Positions 25,092 to 37,000 of a stretch of 41,133 nt of DNA are shown piece after piece (within the stretch, counting starts at the first letter, position 1; every line of letters starts with the position of its first letter). Made by a program: the position numbers and the translations under genes. This DNA comes from Apostichopus parvimensis (taxonomy: Eukaryota; Echinodermata; Holothuroidea; Aspidochirotida; Stichopodidae). The notes under the pieces were generated by a model. That model was not told where the DNA came from and did no database searches. It worked only from the letters and a program-made list of their open reading frames with translations. The stretch covers positions 4,385-45,517 of the forward strand of contig KN890946.1 in assembly GCA_000934455.1 (NCBI GenBank), read 5' to 3'.

Positions 25092-28000
25092 ATAGGTAGT
25101 ACAGTATTTACATGCTGCAGCAGACTTAAAACGTATAAAAAAGCAGTAGCTTGACTGATCACGTACCGATGTAAAGTTCATCTATAGCTGGCTGTGAGGC
25201 ACATATATACTGGTCATCCTGAGAAATAAGAAGAGAGAAACGGAATAAACAAAATAGCACATCTTTCAGGGTTGAAGAGCTCTAATGTAAACAAACTCAC
25301 GCGCACGTGTCGGGTAAAAAACACCAAAATTTTCAAGGACCGTTGCCTGGCGACGATGCAATTTACATATATGTCAGAGTACTCTCGCTTAACAACGGGC
25401 TACATTTTCATTAGGAAGAAAGGAGTATCAACGCAGTCACATCCTTGGAAACTTTCAGTATGGTGGTGAGTGCACGGTTGAACTTGGCAGTGCTCACTAG
25501 TCTGAGAATACGTAGTGTGTGCAAACTGTAAGTAGCTCTTAGGGCTGGTAGAACAGTTACAGTAGTACGTAAGAGTATGTGGATGAGGTACTGCACTGTT
25601 AACACAAAAGCACAAGTTACCCACACACTGTACCATCTCTACAGTACTGAACATAACTTGAAATGATAACAAGAAATTTTGATTGGAAAGGTGGAGGCAG
25701 GGGAGGGGGGCGAGGGGGAAGGGGCGGGTGGGAAAGGATCCGGTAAAGGGAAAAAAGAATTGATGAATACATGAACTCCCATTCCTGGTGGTGTATCAGT
25801 TCATCTGTACTGTAGGTAGGATTTACTATATAGTTTCAGCAATTTCACTTAATAGGAACATGATCTGTCCCATCATTTTCTACCATATTGCAAGTTACCC
25901 ATAGATGGTGACATGCATTGTTTAAACCACCAGGCAGTTGCAATTCAAAAATCTACAGTAGACAGACTGCAGGGCTTTCTACTGTATTCAGCTGTTTACA
26001 TTTTTAATTCAAATCTTTACCTCAAATTTCCATGTCAAAAAGAAAACACAGGACTATAGAGAGAACAGCATATATGGAAACATATAAAGGTTAGTAGAAA
26101 AACATAAATATGACAGATAAACAATGGATGCTTGTTCTTTTGTAAACTAATTTACTTTCTTTGTAAAGGGCCTTGAGCAGTGACTTTTGTTTACTGATTT
26201 GGCGCTATATAAGTCTCATTTATTATTATTATTATTATTATTATATTATGCTAACCGAGTAGTGACCATTAAGGAGATATCCTGAATTAACAGGTATTTA
26301 CTACATAAATAAATTACATATATAAAAACAATCTTTTTAAATGAATACACTACTTACTGTACTGTAGATAATGAGACGATAAAAGCTGTTGAATTTGATA
26401 AAATCTGGTAAAACCATTTTCAATCATGAGCAAGAAGCAAAGTTATGAAACAATGTGATTTTTTAAATTATTTGATATCTCTATTGGTAATTGGTCATCA
26501 TGCACTGAAGAAGAGCTGGACGTTATGTTCGAAAGCATGAATCGCCACTGGCATACCAACTACTCTATTGGCTGTTTTACTTCCAATCACTCACTATTAA
26601 ATTGTTTTTTTTTTGTTTCCCAAGTGAAATCCAGCCTTTCTCTAAATGCAGCATAGTTAAGTTGTTTATCCATTATTCCCTATATAAATACCTGTACACA
26701 CAATTAAATTTAACATATATGGAGGGCACAGTAATTATAGTGCAGTATAAAGTCAGCCTTTGAGTCACCAGCTCCAGATCCTCTGCAACCAAGAATTTCT
26801 TGATGCAAGGCTGTTTTTAGCCTGTTTGTAGCTCAAATTTTCAGTGATACTTTTATCTCCCACAGTACTCAATTATAGACGTAATACTTGGCAACTTGCG
26901 TCATCTACGCTACGACCTCACAAAGGAACAATTTACCAGCCTGCATAGGTGAATTCACAGCGTCCTGGTGTTATCAGGGAGTTCCATAACAACTCCCTGG
27001 TGTTATTATGTTAAGTCTGTAACATTTGATTACCATCTGTACTGTAATCACTGCAGTGCTCCCATAGAATAAATATCAAGGACACTGGACATTTGTTTTT
27101 AATAACAGCACTAGAGAAGACTTAATTCGATTGTTTCTTCACAGGCATGTTATTAAGCGGGTCATAAGACTAGTTTGTACCATACCCAGGAGAATAAACT
27201 ATAGAGCACTGTAGGCAAATGATGTTGAAAATTGGATGGACAAATTACTATGTAAATGTACAGGTATGTACAGTATACGTGTATACAGGTACAGTAATGT
27301 AAAGCTGTACAGAGGATTCCGTACCGTCCTCAACCATTAATATTTTCAGTATTTTCACGGAGTGAAGTTCCTAGACCTCAAAATTGCTACCCCAAACGTG
27401 AACTGTAAATATTATTTACTGTGCACCTATATACTGTTTATAGTCTTTATTTTTAACAGAAACCTATCTTGTACCCATTACAATGTACAATACTATATGT
27501 AGTACCATGCTTCAGTAACCTTCACAAAGAAGTGCACTCCCTACGTATATTTTCCAGCGTCGGTATGGATTTATAATTGGGTAAAAGCGATTGATTGCTG
27601 TTGAATATACAGTACTTTTCAAAGGTCAATCCTATGGGAAGAAGCATATTTCACAGGATATATTCTACAGTGTATCTATACTACATTTAGTTTCCTGAAT
27701 TTGATGATTATTATTTGTTTTTGCTTTCTTTTTCTTCCAAGATTTTCCCAAAGATCATACTGTAGCTGATAGCTGTTGTACCTGGGATTTACCTCAGTGC
27801 TTTTTGTCTCCTACGTACCTACACCAATTTCCTATGCATGCAACGCTGTGTAACACTGTGTTAGGCTAGCCTAGCCTAAGCCTAGCGCTGTCTGCTGGCC
27901 GCTGATCATGTTGCGTCACTTGCAATGAATGACCCAGGTTTGCAATTCTGTATGACCTTTACAACTAAACTTCATATGCCAGTCATTTTCTCTAACTACT

Positions 28001-31000
28001 CCACTCATGACCATGCATAATGACTGTAGATTAAAGGGTGTGAAGACTCGTGCACAAAGTAACGTCCCATGCCGGTAATCTGACCTAGTTTCAATGAGGT
28101 GTAACAGAAGTGTTAGACACCACCATCGATCCCAGAAAATACACACACAGCTTGCTACCGTCGGTAATTAGACACTAGTGTACAGTCACTAGATACAGCT
28201 AAGGTCAATGCCCACAACACAGTGTACATAGCAGCGATGGACATCTCAGGTCCAGATAATAGATAACAAGGTATTACGTTTCATTACTGTCTGCATTTTG
28301 TAGCGACAAGAAGAAAACTTCACTTGCAAGCAACGAAAAGTTAACTTTTTCAGAGCACGGTACACGGTTTGGGGAGAGTCTTCAATAGTGTTCAAACGAT
28401 TATGCATAACAGAAAATACCGATTACCGATTATTTTTTTCATAATCGTACCGATTCCAATTCCGATTCCGATTATTTGAAAAAGAGAAAATATCCCGTTT
28501 ATACGAAATCGGCAATAAAGTTTGTGATAGAAACAATTATTGTTGTGATTTTCCTGTTTCCTTTTGCTTTTCTTGTAATACAAGGCTCTTAGGTATCCTT
28601 TTGTTTGTACCAAATTACCTCTGGTGTTTCTCGGAAAGAATTTTTTTTTTTTTTTTTAACAAATTTCCAAAATACGAAAATATGACATCCTAACTAGTCA
28701 GCACTGTGATAAGCGAATGGCCTGACCACCTCGACGTGTATGTCACCTGTTAATGGCTTGAAATGGGCTAAGAATAGTTACTCAAAATATCCATCTCAAA
28801 AAGCATCTCAGACAAATCATCCATCTTCAATCTTTACCAAAGTGTAAATTTTAATTACATATTGCCTACATTCCGACATTATTTTTTACTTATTTTCAGT
28901 ATTATACCGTTTATGAACAAATAGAAATGTTACGAACTTGAAGTTAAACATACCTATTCGTTACCTATTTAACTCCATTCAAGTTCAATTAGTAAATGTA
29001 TGCTCAGGCCAATCAAACTGAAAAGCAAATTGTACCATCGTAACTTGTTTAAAATTACTCTAGAATGTTACCAGATTGATGTAAAGAAATAATAACAACT
29101 AGAAACTACTCCAATATAAAATACAACATTCCCTCTTTAAGACATAGCACATACCTTCCAAACAAATGCCGATTTCCAGCAAATTGAAAGTTGTAAACTA
29201 AGCTACGCATTTTTTTTTTTTTTTTTTCCCATTGACTTAGTGTGGTTGTTAGGCTAACATGTGGTCGAAGGTTGCAGTATTTCATGGATATTTTAGTTCT
29301 AGCTAACTGCGTCACAATTTCAGCGTATAAAGAGATGCTTAGGCTAGATTTTCCTGTTGACTACAAGTGGGGTTCGGGTACCATGCGCGACGATAGCAGC
29401 AAGGAAAGTACGTAAAAAAGCTTCGCAAAGTATTGTTTTTTTTGTTTTTTTTTGCATAACGATGGTTGGGCTACATTTCCCATTGACTTAGTGTGGTTGT
29501 TAGGCTGACATGTGGTCGAAGATTGCAGTTTCCATGGATATTTTTATTTTTTATTTGCGACACAACTAGAGCGAATAAACAGATGGCTAGGTTAGATTTC
29601 CATGTTTACTTAGTGTGAAGTAAGGCTACCATGTGGTCGGAGATTTGTGGGGATTTTAGGTTATTGTCGCTGGTACTGAAATTGCTTCGTAGAAGCCGTA
29701 ATTTGCCAGTGACTGTGCGGGAAGATCCCGGTGAATGTGCGCGACCCTCCCGCACTGCTTCAAATTTGATGCGGGATTGTGAGAACTGTTTGCGCGATTC
29801 GCGCTGCTAAAGCAAACGCATGTCACAATTAATTTTTCACAGACAACTGATATAACGAGGGCGATTTTCTTATAGTTCTCTGTTCTTTTTCGCACTCGTA
29901 ATTGTGCTTTAGGAGGTTTTTTTTAGCACTTGCGAAGGCGAATCGCCCGTCGCCCCTGCTTATTTCCGACCCTGTCCAGCACATTCGTTAATTCGCGAAA
30001 TTGGTATTGTTACCATGCTTACTGTGCCGAGAAATATGAAGTCACTAACCACGAGGGAAGCAAAATCGGCGACCATGGCAGCCTAATTTGATGAAATAAC
30101 ATTGTGAAAGACGTATAGAGGGTGTCATTATTTTAATATTTCGTAGTAAAAGAACAAACCTAATACATCAGTTGATACTTTCAACTTCCATATGTTTTTG
30201 AATAATGATATTTTCACCTTCCATATGTTTTTGAATAATCGGTATGACATAACTGGTATTCCACGTAATTTTTACCGATTCCGATTATGTACCGATTATG
30301 CAATAATTGTACCGATTCCAATTCCGATTAGGTTAATCGTTTGAACACTAGTCTTCAATGCCTTCAAGCGCTCGAGAAATGTACTGAGCGACCGCGCGGT
30401 TAACCTGAACACCTAAGCCTATGTACATCCTCAGCTGTTCTGTAACATCGTTAAAACTTAAAAGTTGTAAATTGTAACTGTCGTCTGCATGATAGGCCTA
30501 CAAGTTTGTAGTTTGTTTTCATCAGTGTACATTCTGAGATGAACAAAGATGTCAATACTCTTTAATTTCTTTAATGCTGGCATCACACTGTCCCGAAGTT
30601 GACATGAGATGGACACACGATAAAGAAAATGTTCAAATTCGGCTCTGATCGGGCCATTCGTGAGGGCATCTAAAGCCATCGTATGACCGCCGGTGGAGTT
30701 TTTCAGGCTCCGGCAGCAACTTTGTGAGTGGTGGCAAAATCTTTGGCATGCCAAAAAATTGCCGGAAGACCTTGGGAAGGTTCATTTTCGTGTTGAATTC
30801 GTGTGTCCATTTTGCCCTTCGTAAGGCCATCGTGAGGGCATCTTATCAAATCGTGTCATATTCGTTTTTACTTCGTGTGATCATCGGTGCCATCGGGCAT
30901 TTTCGCCTCACGAAGACGATACAAAGGAAACAAGAAGCTGCCCGATTGTCTTATGAAGGCAACACGACTACGTGAAGCCCTCGAAATGCCGTCGTGTAAC

Positions 31001-34000
31001 CATCGGATTTTAGTACAATGACATCGAGATGGGACCACGGTGTCGGCGAAGACAGCCGAATTTGAGAACCTCAAGCGTTTCCCAGGTGTCATGGTAACGT
31101 GGACATATAAAGGCCAGCCTCAGAGCATCTTCCTCAGTCAGTCCTAAGCAACTCTACAGAGTAGAGGCGTGTGTAACTCCCAAAGCTACAATCACAATCA
31201 CAACTAACCACAATTCAGTTCCTGCAGAATGGCATACTTTGGTGATGAGACAACCAGGAAAAAGAAAGCAGCAGCATTGCTTCTTTTGATGTACCTCGGA
31301 GAACATGATGAGCACTTCTTACAGGCCCAGCACCTCCTCTTACAATAACAAAGCATTATTTTATTTCACTTTGTCATTTCTTGCTATTTGCCCGGTTTCT
31401 AGCATTCGACAATGTACTTATCAACACGTGGCCGTGTAGCCATCGTGTGGCCTTCGTGTGGCATTCGTGTGTCCTGCGGGTAAACTACTTAAATAGAAAT
31501 GCACATCTTCGTGTTGCCTTCATGTGTGGTTCGGGTGCCATCGTGTGACCTTCTGTAGGCATCGTACTTGCTTCGGCTGTTGATTGGCTATTGACCAAGT
31601 TCGGGGCCATCTTCGTGCGAAATTCAAAATTCCATATTCGTATGGCCATCTGGTGTCAATTTCGCTACAGTGTGACGCCTGCATAAACGGACTACAAACG
31701 ATGAAGACTAGGCTAGTTCTGAAGAAGATAGGGTCGCATACCAAGATGCAAATGTGCCTACAGTAGTACGAGTACTAGCAACAGTATTGTTAATGCCGTA
31801 GGTGAACCTGGTCCTAGTAATGCCGAAAAAACCAAGCCTTAGCTTAAAAGGAAGAGTTCTTTTCGACTTTGTGCAACCAAGCAAATCTTGGGATAAATAG
31901 CAAATTGACATTTTAAAGTTTTAACTGGAAAAAGATGTCACTTGATGAATTAACAGCTTGAATGAAAAGGCTATGGATCTCTTACTGTACATGCATTTAC
32001 TTTGAGCCTCAAACCTTATAAATTGTTCGTTCTTATACACAATTACACATATATTTGAATCCTGATACTGTACGTCTCTCTTTTTGGTTAGATTTATGAG
32101 AGTATTCTATTCTTATCATATTACTGTGTCTGAAATAGTGTACAGTGTTTGATATTAATGCAAAATGCAAACTCTATATTCAATGGTTTAGTATTTTTTA
32201 AGTTTTGTTTTTCATGTACATTAATATGTTATGAAACCTCCAGCATCTTACAAAAAAACATGTGGAATACAATTCTCTACCAAAATTCTAAAATCCCTAC
32301 CAAAGAAATGTTGAGGTAGGGAATCTCTACCGAAAATCCAAAAGCTAGTGCAAAACCCTGCTGCTGAGGGTAAACATGTACAAACTAATAGCAATTCCCT
32401 ACCAGCACATGGTAGTTTGATTGCAAACAAACTTTAAGGCAAAGAATGAAAAGACTAAACTGTAGTCATGTAGCGTGCTAATGCAACATAAATATAACTT
32501 ACTGCATATCTTTCTTAATACAGCTCAGCAATATCAAGAATCAAGACCATTGCTAACATAAAACTGAACATGAACTGCCACAACATTCTTAACACAGTAA
32601 CAAGAGTGTCTTCAGTACATAATGCACAGAGTCAGGTCAATGAGGAGTCCTGTGAAGTACAATTATGTAATGTAATGTAATGTATTTATCTATAATGTAC
32701 TGTATTGTACTGCACTGTCATGTACTTTCCTGTGATGTACTGTACTATATTTATCTGTACTGTACTATACTATAATGGACATACTGTAATGTACTGTCCT
32801 GTTTCATACTGTACTGTCCTGTATTGTACTATACTGTATTTATCTGTACTGTAATGGACATACTGTAATGTACTGCACTGTAATGTACTGCACTGTAATG
32901 TACTGTCCTGTAATGTCCTATCCTGTATTGTACTGTTCTATTTGGTAGTGTACTGTCATGTACTGTACTGATAATGTATTGTCCTATTATTTACTGTACT
33001 GTCCTGTATTGTACTATACTGTATTTATCTGTACTGTAATATACTGCACTGTAATGTACTGCACTGTAATGTCCTATCCTGTATTGTACTGTACTACATT
33101 GTTTGGTAGTGTACTGTGATGTACTGTACTGTACTGTTTACTGTCCTATTATTTACTGTACTGTTCTGTATTGTACTTTACCATAATGTACATAACTGCA
33201 CTGTAATGAACTGTCCTGATATGTACTGTAATTTACTGTCCTATTATGTACTGTACAGTATTCTTCTCTAATGTACTGCACTGTCTTGTTATGTACTGTA
33301 CTGCACTTTATGGTACTGTACTGTACATCAAGCTACAGCTAACAGCTGTATATTGCTCAGCTGATCAATTATTTTTGGTTAATGGGGATGTGTGTGTGGG
33401 GCGGGGGGGGGGGGGGTATGCACTGCTACAGCAAAATGTTACGGTACAAATTTTAACATGTTACACAGTACTGGACGGTATGTAGATATTCTAGGCAAGT
33501 GTAGAATTTAAGTGGAGACAGATAAAAGAGGAGTAAACTCAGAGAAGTAACTTTACATAAAATTTGATATTGAGATCAAAGTCCATCTAAGAGGGGGGTT
33601 TGCAAATGTGTTACCATCAGTGGTGGAGCGTCCATACAGTCAGAGGGGGCGGAATACCCCCCTGACGGACTAAAATGGACTGCTGGCGCCCTTTTCAGCT
33701 TTTTACCACTTTTTACTTATTCGCGATTATTGACTTTTTTATTGCGCTCTCAAATACCTATTGACATTTGTCACATTTCGTTGGTGTAATTTTCTGACAA
33801 AATGGCGATGACACCTATTTATTCTTCGTTTATCTGCATTAGCAAGGCCCGGAAAGGGTCATTTCCGGCGATCTAGGGAGTATCTTTACTCAAAAAATGT
33901 CTGTACGCTCCGCGCCAACCTGTGGTGGCGCTCCACTTAGATAGTGTCGAAAGCGCCCTTACAGACCATTCTCTAACCCCCCCTGACCAATACCCCTAGC

Positions 34001-37000
34001 TCCGCCACTGGTTACCATCTGTTATCAAACCCCATACCAATGAAAAACGAATATGTCGATGGTTATGTGCAATAGTAATGATTCTCGGCTGAAAATTGAG
34101 TATTGGTCTGTTTTTTTACTTGCATACTGTACGCACATCTTGTCCGACAACTAAAAACAAACCAATGAGGCTGTCCAAGGGGCAACCACTCTCTATAAAT
34201 AAGTCAATTATCTCCGAACCACAAACCTTTCATTTGACATATAAAATTTTTCCTGACCATTACTCTTTGCCATTCTTATTAAAAATTAACACCTGCAATT
34301 TTTTACATTTGTTTTTTTTTTTTTTGTATTTTTGTGCGAAATTAGACAATAGCCACACTCACTGCGTGATTACTAATTAGTTGGTACAGTAGAGTACATG
34401 CCTGTACAGGAGGGGTTACGACAGTATAAAACTTGTAATCTATGGATGCTTTCATAATCAACTAACACTTCACTAGACTATTGTAGCAGTCTGTTCTCCA
34501 AGGCTACTTTGCCTAAATCTTATTCACGGTGTTAGATTTGCTTTCATTGGTCGTAAAACCTTTCATTCCTTGTGCAACAAGCCTCCCACCCTTTCTTTCT
34601 GCTGATATTTATCGATGTTTTTAACAAAAAACTCACTGAAGTGAACAAAGTTTGTAGACTAAGTCAAAACTTATACAAAACACCACCCTGCCAGTATATA
34701 ATTATTTGTTCTTCCAGCATTGTTAATTTTCCTAAAAACTTGTTATTGAACGATGCAGCCATTGCACACTTTGAATAACTCATATTGGTGTTGTACTAAG
34801 GTACAATACAACTGTATATGTGGGACCGCAACAGTACACTGCATCTTCTAGCATGTATTGTGTACATACTAATAATAAGAATGAAACAAAAATTGTTATT
34901 TTGAAAAATGGACACTTTATATATACTTTTTCCTTCTTAGTGACTCTCCTACAGATTGATAAAGATTTAAAATACTGTACAGTCCTACTGTACTTAACTC
35001 TGTAACTTGAACCCCCCCCCCCCCAATGTGATCTGTTAGTTTGACCCAGAAACAGCTGGGGCAAACTTAACATCAAATCAGCATTCTAAGCTCTGAGTCA
35101 AGTATAGACAGACAGACAGACAGTATTAAAGCAGAGAGTAATATGCAACATACTGTACCTGAGTAAGGGATGCAATCATAGGCGTAGGTAGGAGCCCAAT
35201 TTGATTTGGGGGGCTGTAACGACTTGCCCGAAAAATATAAGCAACATTTTGAGTGTAAGAATGAGGGTCATCTTTGACCAGTACTGACCAGTCGTTAGGG
35301 GTGTACAGTGTGAAAAAGGTTAACACTGCACTCTAGACAGACTTAAACTGGATGGCTGTGATGCCTTGAGGGGCAGGGTAATCGAGGCAGTGAACGTTCT
35401 GAGTTACTCAAATTGTCCCAATTTTATAGGGACTTAAATTAATATGTGACTCCATACCCTCCAGTCTACCATTGGTAGTAATGATCATATTTCTCAACAT
35501 GTACTGTACAGTAGAGCAAGCATCATGCTGGCCGGAGTTAGTTATAGTAACAGTGAGTCACCCACTCAGCGATAATATACAGTATCACTGTCTTAAATTG
35601 CAATTTACCTGTACATACCATACTTATTCTTAACCCTGGGTCATTATTTTACTGGTACAAGTTTACATACCGGTACATTCGTTATCACCTAACAAACCGA
35701 AACTTGAGTTGGATTAGAAGGACGAAACTTAACACTTAAAGACGAGTTTGACCCACCTTTCCGTGTTAAATTTAGGTTGCATTTTTGGTGAAATTTTAAA
35801 AGTGAGAGCTTTCCTTTTAAAAGCAAGAACACGAATTGTATCACAATTCAGGAATAAGCAATAAGAAGCTTTAAGTATAATTTTACTGTAGGAAAGTAAT
35901 TTTTTTAAAGCACCATCTACCTCGATGACATTACATACCACTGACTGTACTGTGATACCCTTCCTTGGGGTAAAGGAGGGTGTAGCCGGTCAGCATAGGT
36001 CACATTCATTTCACCATTCCGAGTTAAAAACAAGATACTATACTATAAGATGGGGTTTTCAACTTCAGAATAGACTACAGCATCAGTAACATATCTCAAG
36101 ATTGTTCAGATATAAGTATCACAGTGTATCCCACTGAAACATCCCTTTATGTTCCTTACAGTCCGAGCATTCCAGTATATTTACATTGTGACTTGCTTGC
36201 AAACAGACAACAGAGAGAAAGGTGATAGAGCTCTATCAACTACTAAGCTATGCATACTGTACACACAGTATCATTTTACACTAACATCACTGCAACTTAT
36301 ATTAATATACACTATATATGTAACCACTATGAATTCATTATGTACAAATCAACTGAGATCACAATTGCTGCTGCCACGGTCATGAAATATTAATATTAAA
36401 GATTATTTCGATCCATCAAAAAGTCAATGATGTATGCTGAAATTCTGTTTATTGATGTAAGAACATGCACTTTTACCTTAACAAATAAAATTCTTCTTTG
36501 TTTAATATCATTCAATGTTGTCTTCGATCCATTAGAAATCGGCAAAGTTGAATATTCAGGAATTTTGTTATTAATTCCACATGAAGAAATGAGTAGGTGG
36601 AAAATGGCTGGATGAGGAAGGTGGGAGAGGGAATGTTTAAAGTGGAGTAGTTGGATCACATTTAGCATTTGCAGGAAAAGTATTAACAAAATTTGCTTCC
36701 ATTTCAAGTGGGTTTTTGTTTTTTTTATAAATACAGGGCAACACTTACTGAATGCAAAAGGCACTCACGTACATTCATTTTTTTTGAGCTCCTCACTGAA
36801 GAAATTGTTTGAGATTAGTAGTAGTCTGTATCTTAGGCTTTGATCACACTGGAGATGAACTTTCCGGGGTGAACACTCTTGTAACTGACCGGGAGATCTC
36901 GAACTGGGTCGAGTTGAGCCCGGTCCTGTTTGAGAGAGTCAGGGCAGCGTACAGCCGACTTAAGCTTTATTGTACCTACAGTAATTTGCACACAAAGCCA

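Larger units (their letters stand above)
30575..31683 (+). mobile_element. PIF/Harbinger-like element (1109 bp) with TAA duplication
   Basis: Flanked by TAA at 30572-30574 and 31684-31686, the 3 bp TWA duplication typical of PIF/Harbinger. The left end starts TGCTGGCATCACACTGT. The right end, reversed, starts TGCAGGCGTCACACTGT. About 37 of the first 46 bases agree. Short words such as CATCGTGTGGCC and TTCGTGTG are repeated in both sub-terminal regions. The centre has a TATA promoter and a 39-codon ORF but no DDE transposase, so the element is a non-autonomous derivative. Confidence 0.75.

Noticed and set aside
25400..25672. 90-codon cysteine-rich minus ORF in intron 1
   Set aside because: No signal peptide or recognisable cysteine framework, overlapping ORFs in another frame, and no splice context.
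30724..30975. 83-codon ORF in the Harbinger-like element
   Set aside because: Lies in sub-terminal repeats, has no recognisable domain and ends before the promoter.
32655..33328. CRISPR-like array or protein-coding repeat
   Set aside because: Units are short, degenerate and contiguous with no spacers, in an animal genome; it is satellite-like DNA.
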